Assembly (NCBI GenBank): GCA_946807835.1
Contig: OX327683.1
Location: forward strand, 8,065,001 to 8,129,000
Length of the DNA stretch: 64,000 nucleotides
Source of the DNA: Ailanthus altissimus
Lineage: Eukaryota; Streptophyta; Magnoliopsida; Sapindales; Simaroubaceae
Reading direction: 5' to 3'
Position numbers and translations under genes: made by a program. The notes beneath the pieces are model-generated. The model saw only the letters and a program-made list of their open reading frames with translations, had not been told where the DNA came from and did no database searches. Of this stretch, positions 44,929-57,105 are shown piece by piece (within the stretch, counting starts at the first letter, position 1; each line of letters opens with the position of its first letter).

Positions 44929-45264
44929 TTGTACTAGCAACCAAAATGCCACTAGAACCCTTTTTTTAAAATTATTTTTTATATTTTTTAATACTTTTAA
45001 TATTATTATTTTTATTATTAATTTTTATTTTATTTTATATTTTTTAAAGGATTTTATTAAGATAAAATTTTAAATCTATATTGCAAGGGTAATTTAGCCA
45101 TTTTATGCACATTAATAGAGAATCTGTTAACTTTAACAGGATTTTCCTAATGGTAGGCATCCGTACATATTTTATAAAACCTTTGAGTATTTATGTCAAT
45201 TTTTAAAACTCTCGGGTATTCGTATAATTATACTTTACTTCAACGGTATTCATGATAATAATTC

Positions 45265-47147
45265 TTGTATTTTGTATAAAAATGAGTATAAAAATCTATC
45301 TCAATGTCCATTATGTGGTAAATCAAAGTTAGAAGAAACAAGAGAAGGTTAATGTAAATAAAATAAATAGGCTTTCTACTAAAGTAGTATGGTATTTTTC
45401 AATCATTCTATTGTTAAGACGTATGTTCCAATCTCCTAAAACTACTAATGAATTGACATTGCATATAACTAGGAGAAAAAAAAAATGTGAGCTTCGACAT
45501 CCAGCTGACTCATCTACATGGTAGTTAATGGATAATAAGTGGTCTAATTTTGCATCTAATGGAAAAAACCTCATAATGGCTCTTTCATTCGATGGTATCA
45601 ACATATAAAGCTCACTTAGTAGTAGTTATAGTTGTTAGCCAGTTATTCTTGTTAAATATAATCTTTTCACCTTGGTTGTGTATGAAAAATAATTCATGCT
45701 ATTGTCTTTGTTGATTCTTGGTCCACAGCAACTTGCTAATGCTATTGATATACATTTGGCACCATTAATTGATGACTTTAAAATACTTTGGGATGAGGAA
45801 GTCGAAGCCCATAAGAAAGAAGTTTTTAATTTAAGGGCTATGCTTTTGTGGACCATAAACAACTTCTCCATATATGAGAACTTGTCATGTGCTATTGTAA
45901 AGGGATATTTTGCTTATCCATATGGTAAAGAGGGTACTTCTATATATAGGCTAAAGCACAATATGAAAATGTCTTATATGGAGCATTTCTTCCAACCATT
46001 CATCCATATCGTTCATAGATGAAATAATTTAATAGTGAACTGAAATATGGATTCCCTCTTATACCATTGAGAAATATATTAAGTTGCTAGATGGTTTTCA
46101 AAATAAATGAGGGAAGAAGAAGCAACAGAAGAGAGAAAAAATTGAAATTATATATTGGAAGAAGAAATCTTTTTTTTGACCTACCTTATTAGAGATATTT
46201 ATTAATTTGTCATCAGTTAGATGTTATTCATATTAAGAAAAATGTGTGTGCGAGCATCTATGAAACCTTACTAAATATTCCCAATAATATAAAGATGATA
46301 TGAAATCAAGATTAGATTTGAAGTAGTTAAAAATCAAAGAATAACTACATCTTAAGAAACATAACAACCATACTACTTTGCCTGCAATATGTACCATATT
46401 GAGTAAGAAAGAAAAAAATGTTTTATAAGACACTAGCAAAAATAAAGGTGCCTATAGGATATTGTTCAAACTTTCAAAACTTTGTATCTTTGGATGATGC
46501 CAAGATTATGGGTTTGAAGTCGTATGATTGTCACATTTTAATGCAATAATCCCTACTGTTAGCAATAAGAGACATTTTTCCAAAGGATGTTAGAGTTTTT
46601 ATTACTAGGTTTTCATTATTCTTCAATGCCTTTTGCAGCACAGTGGTAGACCTTGAAAATTAGAAAAAGACATGAACTATTCTTGTTCACATTATACTTG
46701 TTTGAGTTGTATTTTATACCTATCTTCTTTAACATCACGGTCCACATGACTGTCCATCTTATTTAAGAGGTAAGACTATATTGAGCAATTTACCTAAGGT
46801 GGATGTACTCCTTTGATAGTATATGAAAGTTCTAAAAGATTATGTGTGTAATCATAATAGACTAGAAGGATGCATTGTCGAGTGTTATGTTGTTTAGGAA
46901 GCAATGGAGTTTTGTGCAAAATACATGTCGAGCCTAAATATAATTGGAGATCCTTTTAGGCATAAGGAGAAAATGGTAATTGAATAACCTTTTATTGATG
47001 GTCAGATTGTTCATATTGATAGTGTTCTATTAGAGTAAGCACATTGCTATGTTTTAGAGAATACAAAAGATGTGAAACCTTATATGGAGTAATTATTGAT
47101 ATGTTGTAAATTCCTTAAGTAATATACAATTACCAAAAATAAATTAT
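45265..47147 (+). pseudogene. CACTA TNP2-like transposase, part 2 (catalytic domain and DUF4218)
   Basis: The frame resumes LYKNEYKNLSQCPLCGKSK, then degraded RHPADSS, MLLSLLILGPQQLANAIDIHLAPLIDD and LRAMLLWTINNF (open frame 45696-46022), LDVIHIKKNVC-like motifs near 46220 and the DUF4218 region (PHDCPSYL, YMKVLKDYVCNHNRLEGCIVECY, HKEKMVIE) to VLENTKDVKPYME at about 47090. TNP2 transposase cuts the element ends in the nucleus. Stops throughout. It breaks at about 47147 against a truncated Athila-like element and continues at 51871. Confidence 0.85.
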
Positions 47148-48960
47148 TTTAGATGTAGCAATGGATGGCACTTCAAAAACTACGAAAAAGGCTCAAATCT
47201 TGCTAGAGGAAATAACATGTAACAACTAGCAATAGCCTAATGAAAGGTCCATTATTAGGAAAGTCGCCAAGGTACATGAAATTGATCCTTTAGTTGCACT
47301 TTCAGCCCAAGTCTCAATTTTTGCTAATCAAATCTCCGCACTTAATTTTAGAGAGGTTCAAGAAGTAAGGATCTAGATATAATAGCAAATGTATCTTACA
47401 CCGATGAAAGGAGTGATCTTTAAGAAGTTCAATATGTCAATAACCAAAAATTTAACTATCAGAGTAACAACTTGCTTACATATATCTTTGGGGCTTTGAA
47501 ATCATGACAACTTCTCTTATGGTAACATAAAGAATGCTCTACAGTCTTCATTGGGGTTTAATCAACTAATAGTTTAGAAGAAACCCTCATTAGAAGATCT
47601 CTTGTATACTTTTATTGTTAAGGCAATGGAGAGATTCAATAAAGATAAGGCTTGACTTGAACATTGAGACACATTGCACCCTCGTGAATGTAACATTAAA
47701 GTCACTAAAGGTGTAAGTTGGCCAACTTCCCAATTGACACAGAAGCTACTCTGAGGGAGCAATGTAAAGTTATCACACTTAAAAGTGGTAAAGAAGTAGA
47801 AACTTCAGAAAAGATGATGGTTGAAGGTGAAGAGAAAGAAGTTAAACCGGAATCAAAAAGGTAAATTCAAATCCCAACTCCATCTCTTTCCCAGAAAACC
47901 CTCCTATCATTAAACCACTATTGCCATACCTTAATACTTCTTAAAGAAAAATTTAAATGCTTAATTTTTCAACTTTCTTGTGATATTTAAAAAGATTCAC
48001 ATGGACAATCCCTTTATGGATGCCTTAGAGCAAATGCCAAACTATGTAAAATTCATGAAGGAAATGATGTCAAATAATAGGAATTTAGAGGATAATAAGA
48101 TGGTGAAACTAATAGAGGACTGTAGTACAATCCTTGAACAAAAGTTGCGTTAAAAGTTGAAGGATCCATGTAGCTTTACCATCCCTTACATTATTGAGGA
48201 GTCCACTTTTGAGAAAGCCTTGTGTGATTTTGAAGCGAGCATCAATCTTATGCATTTATCCATTTTTCAAAAATTGGGTCTTTGAGAGGTGAAACCCACC
48301 ATAATTTCCTTGTATATGGCAGATTGGTCTCTCACTTATCCATTGAGTATCATTGAAGATGTGTTAGTCAAAGTGGATAAATTTATCCTACCAATAGATT
48401 TTGTTGTTCTTGATATGCAAGAAGACCAGAAGGTTCCAAACATTCTCGGTTGGCCATTCTTAGCTATCGGGATAGTTCTCATTGACTTAAAGAGGGGAAA
48501 GATGAAAATGATAGTATAAGAGAAAGAGGTAACATTTAAGGTCTTCAAGGAGTTGAAGTTGCCAAATAACTCCAAAGAATGATTAAGGATTGACAATATG
48601 GATTCGAATAGAGAACAATGTACCTCATCTTGGAAAGAGATAGATGTCATCCAACCCTAAGTTCATGACAAGGCAATGTTACACTGAACAAAGAAGAAGA
48701 TAATGCATGGCAACATTATTATTGAAAAGTAATCAAATACCGACTACCGAGGTTTATTCTTCCAGCCAAGATTAAACTCTTTTCGGGCAAGCTCAAAACA
48801 AGAAAGTTAGGGCCATTCCTTAATAACCATCTTATGAAATTTCGGAAATCAAGGAAAGACATTGATAAGGCCATTGAGTACACACTGAAGCATCACAAAT
48901 ATATGAGTGGTCCATGGACGAAATACCTCCAAAGTGTAATTGATCTCCTATGAATCCATA
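47148..48960 (+). pseudogene. Athila-like gag C-terminus, protease and pol tail
   Basis: Gag part: TSKTTKKAQILLEE, VHEIDPLVALSAQVSIFANQISAL, KPSLEDLLYTFIVKAMERFNKD (about 47580-47650). Linker and protease: DNPFMDALEQMPNYVKFMKEM, IIEESTFEKALCDFEASINLM (active-site loop with FEAS in place of DLGAS), LIGMPLSI-like, FVVLDMQEDQKVPNILGWPFLA (flap region, open frame 48289-48519). Without any RT, RNase H or integrase it passes to the pol end (KIKLFSGKLKTRKLGPF at about 48770-48820). The 5' LTR and gag start are lost at the CACTA junction. Confidence 0.85.
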
Positions 48961-50617
48961 AGACGTCAAGTTGAAGACATCAAATCATGCGCTTCTTAGA
49001 AGGAACCTCGAGTGAATTTTAATTTTCAATTTCAATCTTAGTTTTTAATTTTTTTTCTTTTTTATAATGTATTAAAACAGCAGGTTAGCACCTCATAAAG
49101 CATATAAAAAAAAGAGCGAAAGTAGTGCCAACAAGGTGCAACCCAAAGGAGCTTAAAAGTAAAGCAAATTGAGGTCTTAGGGCACTTACTCAAGCAATAA
49201 CTTCAGCCTCACAATTCGAGCACCGCCATACTAAGCCGTTGTCTACAATGTAAGTTTCTTTTACTCACTCTTACTTTTACCATTACGGATAATGTCAACA
49301 TTAAGTTTGGGGAAAGAATCATTATTCAGTGTTCATTTACCATGTTCGATCATGCTTGCTCTTTATGAATGTTATTTTTTGTTGTTTTGTTTCGCATGCA
49401 AATTTTTTTTAATTTTATTATTTAGTGGTGGATTAGTTAAATTATTAGTAGTTAATAATATAAAATAGAAACAAGATTTCAATTGCTATATTCTTTTAGA
49501 AACAATATATGTTGTGATTGTTTACATATTTAATTTAAAGACAAACTTGACCTCATTTTATGACCACTTGATTTACTGAGCACGTAGTTAGATTTATGTA
49601 GTTATTATGCTCACTTAGAAGACATTTATGCATAACAAGAATATTTAGGGTCTTAAAAATAAACTAGAACTTATTTAAGAATTACTTGAGGCAAAATCCT
49701 AGGGCATACATAATCTAAGAAATGATTTTAGGCCATCTTTGGATCGATTGAACTTTTCAAGCTAACCATTGTATATTTTTACCTATAGTTATCCCCCGAT
49801 GACCCTAATAACCGTTTGTTTTTGCTAACCGTATCAATATTTCAGCCTTTAATTTAATCATCTTTTTTAATACTCTTCACACCATGAGCATAACACTCAT
49901 TTTAAAGAGTTGTGTGAGCTATTGGATTGAAAGTGAAGAAGTGAATTATATGAAGGTTATGGGTGATTATGGATTTTAGTTGTTCTAAAATTGTCAAAAC
50001 TTAACTTTAGAGGTATAGGGGCTTGAAAATGCAAAAAAAAAAAAAAATCAAATGAATGCAAAATGAATAAAGATTGAGTTTGTTATACCCCTAACTCAGA
50101 AAAAAAAAATGAACAACAAAATAGTAAGGGGATCGAAGAAATAAATTTAGGGGAAATTAGTTGGAAAACAAATGGTTCAGTTTGATTAATCTCTATGTGT
50201 GTTTATGGTGTGAGCTGAACTGAAATTGAGCTATTTTATCCCATCTTCACCTTAGCCATATATTATAAGCTAGATAAAGTCCTATTTTAATTCTTAATTG
50301 TGTGTGTGCCTACATTAATAGATAGTGGGGCAAAAAATAAGCCTATAAAGTGTTAATTAAGTAAAAATTCATATAGACCATTTCATTATCTTGTGTGTAT
50401 AAACTAATTCAAGTGCATGTGACTAATGATTCTAGTTATACACATATACCAAGTAGGTGTAGAACAAGTATTAAATTAACACGTTGAACTACTATAGCAA
50501 TTTCCTTGAGATTTGTAGTCATGAGAAAGTTTTGAGACAATTTGTTAATCATTTTTTGACCTTGTATTTAGTGTCTTCTTATAGTTTGTTATCATTTTAA
50601 TTTTAGGTTGTGCCTCC
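48961..50617 (+). other. Post-pol untranslated region of the Athila-like element
   Basis: ACGTCAAGTTGAAGACATC then GCGCTTCTTAGAAGGAACC (48963-49010) is the conserved post-pol phrase of this lineage, and AATGTCAACATTAAGTTTGGGGA (49289-49311, in parts) another. The remainder is non-coding, with an A-run at 50035-50047 and no envelope-like frame. Confidence 0.6.
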
Positions 50618-50662
50618 TTCCTCTAGGACGAGCAAGTATTTAAGTTTATAAAAATTTAATGA
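50618..50662 (+). other. Degenerate polypurine region of the Athila-like element
   Basis: CTCTAGGACGAGCAAGTATTTAAGTTT matches (in parts) the GGACGAGCAA...TAAGTTTGGGG phrase before the 3' LTR in related elements; the G-run itself is replaced by ATAAAA. Confidence 0.5.
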
Positions 50663-51870
50663 ATGTATTTTATATCTATTGTTCTAATTTTCTAAATTTG
50701 ATAATTGCTCAATTTAAGTAAGAATATATATTCTTTAATGTGCGTTAATTTTATTTTGTAGGTTTCAAGTTAACAAAGTTATTTGAGACAAAAAGCCGAG
50801 AAAAATTACAAAAAGGCCAAATGGTACCAAAATGCTAAATTTAAATAGTAACCATAAACAGTAAAAAAGTAAACAGTAATACCGAACAGTATTTATGAAC
50901 AGTGCACCATCGTGCCACTATTCTGCACCGTGGCCCCAATCTTCCTTGGATGCAGTGCCGCTAGCTTAGTTCCTTCTTAAGGTTTCATACCTTAATTTTG
51001 AGAGTCATTTTTGAAACCTAAAAAAATGAGAGCAAAGGTCTCATTTAATTAAGAAGAGAAGAGCATGAAATTGAAGAGAAAAAGAAATGGTTTTTAATGA
51101 GGAAACATTCTTGAAGCTTGAATTTGTGAAGACCATCGAACATTGAAGGCCCTAAGATATTCTCCAACTAGTTTTCCCTTCTCTCTTCTTCGTTTACTTT
51201 AATTTAAAGTTTATATTTGTAATTTGTTATTGTTCGAAACATAGTTACTCTTATGAACTCTTGGATTATTGTATTTGTGCATTTGATTATGAATAGCTAA
51301 TTTTCTTATTCTAAGGCTTGATATAACTTTACTAATTACTATGTTTTGATTTATTTAGTTGATTAATGGCTATATCTCGCATTTATCATTTATACTTTTT
51401 TGAGTTTAATGCTTCAAATTAGATTAGAAAATTGATTAGATGATTTACTTTTGTGCGTTGTGTGCTTGGAAAAATTTGACCCATTTGTTGGAATTGAATA
51501 GCATAACCTTTGATTTTATTGAGTTGTGAGACTAATAGAATTAAGCTAATCATGTAAGGGTAACATAATGCATGTATAAATAAGCAAGTTAGATAAACAA
51601 GATGGAGTGAAATCAAGACCCTAGAACCCTTTTACTATAGAATTCTAATATTTATTGTTTAATTATTTGTTTTAGCATTTTTATTTTCTTAACTAACCTA
51701 GTGTTTAAATTAGCCTAAATAAAGTTAGGTTATTAACACCATAATAATTAGTATTAATTTAGAGCATCAATTCTCGTAATAATGATATTTACTCATTACT
51801 TTATTACTTGCTCATGACTCGTGCACTTGTAGTTTTATTCGTATATGTCTAGTTTTATGAACAACCAACA
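50663..51870 (+). mobile_element. 3' LTR of the Athila-like element
   Basis: From about TGAATG to AACAACCAACA. It has a weak GC island (50900-50960, GTGCACCATCGTGCCACT, CACCGTGGCCCC) among GAACAGT phrases, as in 10262-11600, and the GTGCACTTGTAG end motif at 51820-51831. The CACTA reading frame resumes directly after it. The start is approximate. Confidence 0.6.
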
Positions 51871-52260
51871 TAACTGTATATTTCCCTATTAGTTGGAAAA
51901 GAAAGTATGTTATTCATAAGGTTCTTATTGAAGAGTTATATTTTTTAGATTCTAAATGCATTACAAAAACAGTGATACAATACCTGAAGTTGTGCAATGG
52001 TTGGCATGAGGACCAATCCCAAATATCATAAGATATCAAAGGTATCAGATAAATAATTACACCTTCCATATATTGCATCAAGATGAAAATTAAATAATGT
52101 AAAATAGTTTGTGTAAGTATGGTGGCAACGACAATGCAAATTGCTAGTGCTAAGGTAAATATCAAGTAGTTTGGGAGATGTAATTTAACTAGTGAAGCTT
52201 TTGGATTAAATTGCTTGAAGTCTACCTGAAATGTAAACCTTGCCAATTCTAGCAATTAAC
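51871..52260 (+). pseudogene. CACTA TNP2-like transposase, part 3
   Basis: Frames read DTIPEVVQWLA (about 51975-52008), NNYTFHILHQDEN and SMVATTMQIASAK (52118-52157), the conserved segment between DUF4218 and DUF4216 of CACTA proteins. It continues from 47147 and is cut by the minus-strand LTR that follows. The open frame on the opposite strand here (52255-51914) is a shadow. Confidence 0.7.
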
Positions 52261-54150
52261 AAATTGTGGGTTTGATTGTTTAGAATAACAGTATATTAAT
52301 CCAACAATCAGTTTAACAAATTAAACCTTAAGTATTTGATTTTTCTTTGATCAACATTTAATCAATAAATCTAACACTTAGTTTAATGGCCTAAACCTAG
52401 TGGAGAATAAAAATAATCTATAATTCAACACTTGAGTTACACATTGAGAAGAACAAATTTTTCTCTCTTTTGCCTCTTTAGATGGCCTACCAAAAAACTT
52501 AGCAAAAATTAAACACTTAAATGAATTTCATTTTACAAGTATTTTCTTTAATTTCACTTAAATTTGAATTTACATTTAACTTAAACCTAATCATAGTTAA
52601 CATTTAACCCTAATTAGGTTAGTTTAACTTAATCCTTAAGTTAAATAAATATTTAAATAATCTGACCCTAGTTAACTAATTTAACCACGGTTATGTTAAC
52701 ATTTACTTAACTATTAAGGTTAACTAAAACTTAACCATATGGTTAAATTTTAACCATAGTTCAGTAAATTTTTTATTTAACTATTAAATAAATAAATATT
52801 TATTTTAATTACTTAACAGTTAAATAATCATTAAATAAAATTATTTTTATATCCTTACTAGGTTATCAAGTTAACCTAAAGTGGATCCCACCATTTAACC
52901 ATATACTTTAATTAATTTAACCATAGTAAATTGCTGAATTTGACTGTATTAAACCATTCAATATGGTACACTGCTCAAGTGCATAAAGAGTACATATTAT
53001 ATTACAAGACCCTCTAGGTCCATACTCGATTTGTCAAATGAAATTATTTCATAAGTCCGTAATCAATGCCCTACTCACATATTACGGATATTACAAATCA
53101 GCGCGTTAGACCATACAAGTTGAGGTCACTACCTATACGTATAATCCTTTAATCATTTATATCCTAGATATTCGGGGATATAGATCAGCATTGTCAAATC
53201 TCCATAAACACATCCTAGAATTTATCTCCAGATTCGTATCTCGATAAACAATATACGCAAATACTTTTGCGATATTATTAACCCTGAAGAATAATCTTTT
53301 GTCAGGTTTATGCTTATGGATAATCTTTTCTCGAATTTATGCTTATGGCCACATGACTTTATGAAATATAATATCAGAGCATTGGATAGACAACTTACCT
53401 ATGTAAGCTGACGGATCTTGTATCTACTACACTAGACCCCATGAACATCAGACCATATCCAATGACACATAGTGGTTAAAATATGAAAAGTCTCTGACAT
53501 ATGTGGAACTAAAATATAGTGGATTACTTACAAGCCCACTATGGCGCTCAGGTCAAAGGACCACGAATATTACTCAACTAGAGATGACATTTCTTTGACG
53601 GCTTCATAGGATATTTATTAGGGTCCTTGCGAGTCTATTTAGTTTCTAGTCCTAAGTGGATACCCGCATGCTTGTACAAGTTCTAAGTTCATGGTCAGCT
53701 AAAAACAACCATCTGAACCAATCAGATATTGACATACACTAATCTATATTATAATGATTTACCAATAGACCCATATTGGTGAACATAGATCAGGAACAGA
53801 ATGTTTGACACATACTTACACCATGACATTTTCTAGCACCTATTGCAACTCTTTGCAACTATGTCATTATAAGTATACTCTCAGGTCTTTGTCCCATTAT
53901 AAATAAGGTTCTAACTCTTTAGATCTTATTGACTCTTATAACCTGCTAACTCTTAGCATTTATAATTCTCAGTATTGATAACTCTTAGTCCTGGTCTGAA
54001 CTCCTTTAGATCAGACAATGTCTGTAGTGTTACAAGCGTTATACCATAAAATTATAAAATAAAATTTTTTATTTGAAATATTTATTGTATAAATATTAAA
54101 CAATTAATATTCATATAATATTAAAATGGCACTTAAGCACCAACCCAACA
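52261..54150 (-). mobile_element. Long LTR-like insertion (minus strand), relative of 17924-18900
   Basis: The right end at 54150 reads inverted TGTTGGGTTGGTGCTTAAGTGCC, like 17924. GTCAAAGGACCACGAATATTACTC at 53555-53578 (in parts) matches the inverse of 18075-18105. It separates IASAK from YYGVIDDIWDLDYY of one CACTA protein, so it inserted into that gene. The part 52600-52930 is dense in TTAACC/GGTTAA phrases. No internal coding region; left boundary approximate. Confidence 0.65.
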
Positions 54151-54600
54151 CTATTATGGTGTTATAGATGACATATGGGACTTGGACTACTACATGTTCA
54201 AGGTCCTAGTTTTTAAGTATGATTAGGATGATAATAGACATGATGTCAAAGTTAATAAATATGAGATTATAATTATTAATCTTGATAGGATATGTCATAG
54301 ATCTGATACATTTAAATTAGCTTCACAAACAAAATAAGTTTTTACTTGATAAATTAAAAAAGCGCCAAATATTCAATTGTTTATATGATGCTTGAAAGGG
54401 GTAATAAAGACAAATTAAGTCTAGATGAAAAGGATAATATAAACATCTAAACACCATTCGTATATAAAATACCGGTGGAGGTCAAGAATGTAATGTGCAA
54501 GATGAAACCACTTCATTTTATATGAGAACATATTGTGAATACATATTAGTCAACTAATTGGAAATAAGATTATAAGTGTTTAACTAATTTATGTTCTTAA
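54151..54600 (+). pseudogene. CACTA TNP2-like transposase, part 4 (DUF4216)
   Basis: The frame reads YYGVIDDIWDLDYYMFKVLVFKYD, VKVNKYEIIIINLDRICHRSDTFKLASQTK (in parts, 54152-54335), the DUF4216 C-terminal domain of CACTA transposons, then IYKIPVEVKNV-like and CKMKPLHFI. Stops at about 54226 and 54336. Confidence 0.8.
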
Positions 54601-55489
54601 ATTTTTATGATGACATATTAATTGAAATATATTCTGATTCACATGTAAAATATTTTATTATTGAAAAAGGAGTATCTCACTTATAATATATATATATATA
54701 TATATATCCTAGTGCCTATGCAATACTTTTGTAACCTAAGTTTGGCATAACTTTGCAACTGCAAAATTTGTTTAAAAAAGAGACTCATTTTTTAAAGTCA
54801 TTTGTCTTCCTTATCCGTTGAAAATGTACCAGTTCCTGCAATATTATATATGACATGATTTCAAGATTATACTTTTATTATTATATATATTTATTGTGTT
54901 TTATAATTATTCTAATTATATGTGACCAATTAATATAACCATTAAACTTCTGAATCAGTCTCACTTTGCTAAATTGTTTTCTCTTTTGTTGATAGAGTGG
55001 CAAACAATAATTTCATAGGAAGTATAAGCGATAATAATTCTGATGGTTATGGATATGAGTGATAGACATATATGGTAGGTTTATAATTTTTGTTGCCAAT
55101 ATTTTGTATTGAAAACATAAACAATATCTTAAATCTTGTTTCATTGCAGGTTGGCTTTGGAAGAATATATCATTTACATAATTATCAATAGATTTTATGA
55201 TTGTTAGATGATGGATTAATTTATTGTTATGGAAGCATATAATCCATAGTATCTATGCTTTGATGAATTTTTATAAATTGATGTTGGATTTGGATATTGA
55301 ATTTACCTTATTTTGATATTTGATTTACTTTGAATGTTGAATTTTGTGGTTTGAAGGATGAGGTAATAAAACTAATGATATATTAACTATTAATGAAAAT
55401 ATAAAATTGTAGAATATTTTTAAATTATAATATATAAAATTTAATTGTATATATTAAATAAATAAAATATTTTTTTTAAAGTTATTAAA
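54601..55489. other. CACTA 3' part, no recognisable domain
   Basis: A (TA)n run lies at about 54686-54707. A short open frame MANNNFIGSISDNNSDGYGYE starts at about 55001 and may be the end of a CACTA frame. The rest is AT-rich. Confidence 0.4.
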
Positions 55490-55870
55490 TTAATTTAATC
55501 TATCACAAAATAGTGATAGATGTATATCTATGATGTCATCATACATGTTTACAGTGACCTTATCATAACGTCATTATTGTTTGCATTATCATTACATCAT
55601 CTATTAAATTATGTGTCCACATTAGATGCCATATAACCTTACACGTGTCAATAATTTATCATATGGCATGTGTACATATCACCTATTAAAATTATAAGTC
55701 AAAAATTTATAATAAATGAGTCTATCTAAAAATTGGTCCCATAGTTTTAAGATAAAAATAATTTATAAAAAAATTTTAAAATAACTTTAGGTGATAGAAT
55801 GAATCTACCACAAAATTTTGTTTGTAATAGATATTATTTCTCGTTACAACTTTTTTTTAATAATAAGAAG
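55490..55870. repeat. Motif cluster related to GTGATAGA, possible CACTA subterminal region
   Basis: CTATCACAAAATAGTGATAGATG (in parts, 55500-55522), GGTGATAGAATGAATCTACCACAAAATTTTG (55793-55823) and GTAATAGATATT repeat the motif seen at 38200-38500 in both orientations. Confidence 0.4.
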
Positions 55871-56114
55871 TAAATCTAGTATATTTAATATCAAGATGCC
55901 ACAAAATCTAACATATTTATGTCAAAATTTTTAATTTAAAAGTAATTGAGTTATGAAAGATACATATACAGAAGTAAATCTAGATTATTTAATACTTAGA
56001 TAGGGCAATTAATGATCATTTATAATAATCTACTTTCTTGACTATAAAAGTACGAGAAATATTAGTAACACTGACAAATAGATTTACCTTTAAAAAATGT
56101 GTTTGTATTATAAG

Positions 56115-57065
56115 AAACTATAGTGTCAAATTTTGAAATTTTATAGAGCTAAATCTAAAATTTGATGAAACAACAAAATCTATAAAATATTACTTAATTG
56201 TAATGCCATCAAGACACTAGTTTTGAAAGGATTTGATAAGCAATATTAACTAAAGTATTTTCTTTTGTGACTAAACATTGAATAGAGCTGAATGCTCAAT
56301 AAAGTTGAATGGTTAAATTTGAATGTGATTTTTTTTGGCTAAATATAAAATTTAAAATATAAATTATTTAAAATAAAAAATAACTGAAATTAATACTTTT
56401 ACATTTATGCTCTTAAGAATTTTTAATGTTTAATTAATAAAACAAATATTGAATATGTATAACTAAAATAATATATAATGATACAAATTAATATTAAAAC
56501 ATTGTCAATATGAATTTTATTGCAATTTTTTATGACCTATAACTTTTTTTTTTTAAAGTTTAAAGTATGTTAAAAATCACATTACTTTTAAAATTACTCA
56601 ACATAATAAGTACGTATTTTATATGATCGGTGTTTGATATTTAAAATTACTCAACATAATAAGTACGTATTTTATATGATCGGTGTTTGATAAAAAATAA
56701 AAAAAGATGAGTTTTATATTAAAAGGGATGTAATATGTAAATTAGTTAATGATTTTCTTGGAAAGAAATTAATAATATCATTCTCATTTTCTATATTAAG
56801 CCAAAAAATAAAAAAAATTGGCTTTTTCTAATTAAATAAAAATTGACTTAATATTTTTTAAGTTGAAAAAATAAACAACTTAAATGATTAAGTAAGTTAA
56901 ATTAAATCATCTTCTGCATTAAATAAAAAAAAGAAAACAAACTAAACAACCTCTAAGTTTAAGTAAAAATCCCAACACAATAACTTTATAGGTAATAATG
57001 TACGGTCGATTAAGTAATTAAGTCCAACAATAGTTCATTTATGACAAAATGATTGATATAAGAAA
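56115..57065 (+). repeat. Dispersed repeat, copy 2 (partner 37676-37922), interrupted
   Basis: Matches copy 1 at 56150-56268 and 56952-57065; the 680 bp between (56269-56951) are an insertion without coding potential that contains a 53-bp tandem duplication. The stretch 55871-56114 before it is AT-rich and unassigned. Confidence 0.55.
56587..56692 (+). repeat. Perfect 53-bp tandem duplication
   Basis: Units 56587-56639 and 56640-56692 are identical (start TTTAAAATTACTCAACATAA, end GGTGTTTGATA), pointing to a recent event. Confidence 0.95.
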
Positions 57066-57105
57066 GTTTAAGAATGACATTTCAAGCACTAGTCTCGTTG
57101 ACAAG

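Larger units (their letters stand above)
44011..45264. mobile_element. Non-autonomous Mutator-like element, 1254 bp
   Basis: Terminal inverted repeats of about 60 bp (GGGTTATTATCATGAATACC at the left; GAATTATTATCATGAATACC inverted at the right) share TGAAGTAAAGTATAATTA and ATACCC..GAGTTT. Perfect 9-bp duplications flank it. No transposase is encoded, so it depended on a partner in trans. The interior has a 3 x 27-bp tandem repeat and a 34-bp-arm hairpin. It interrupts the zinc motif of a CACTA transposase in frame. Confidence 0.9.

Noticed and set aside
51914..52255. 113-codon minus-strand open frame with membrane-like segments
   Set aside because: Opposite strand of CACTA coding sequence; plus-strand motifs explain the region.
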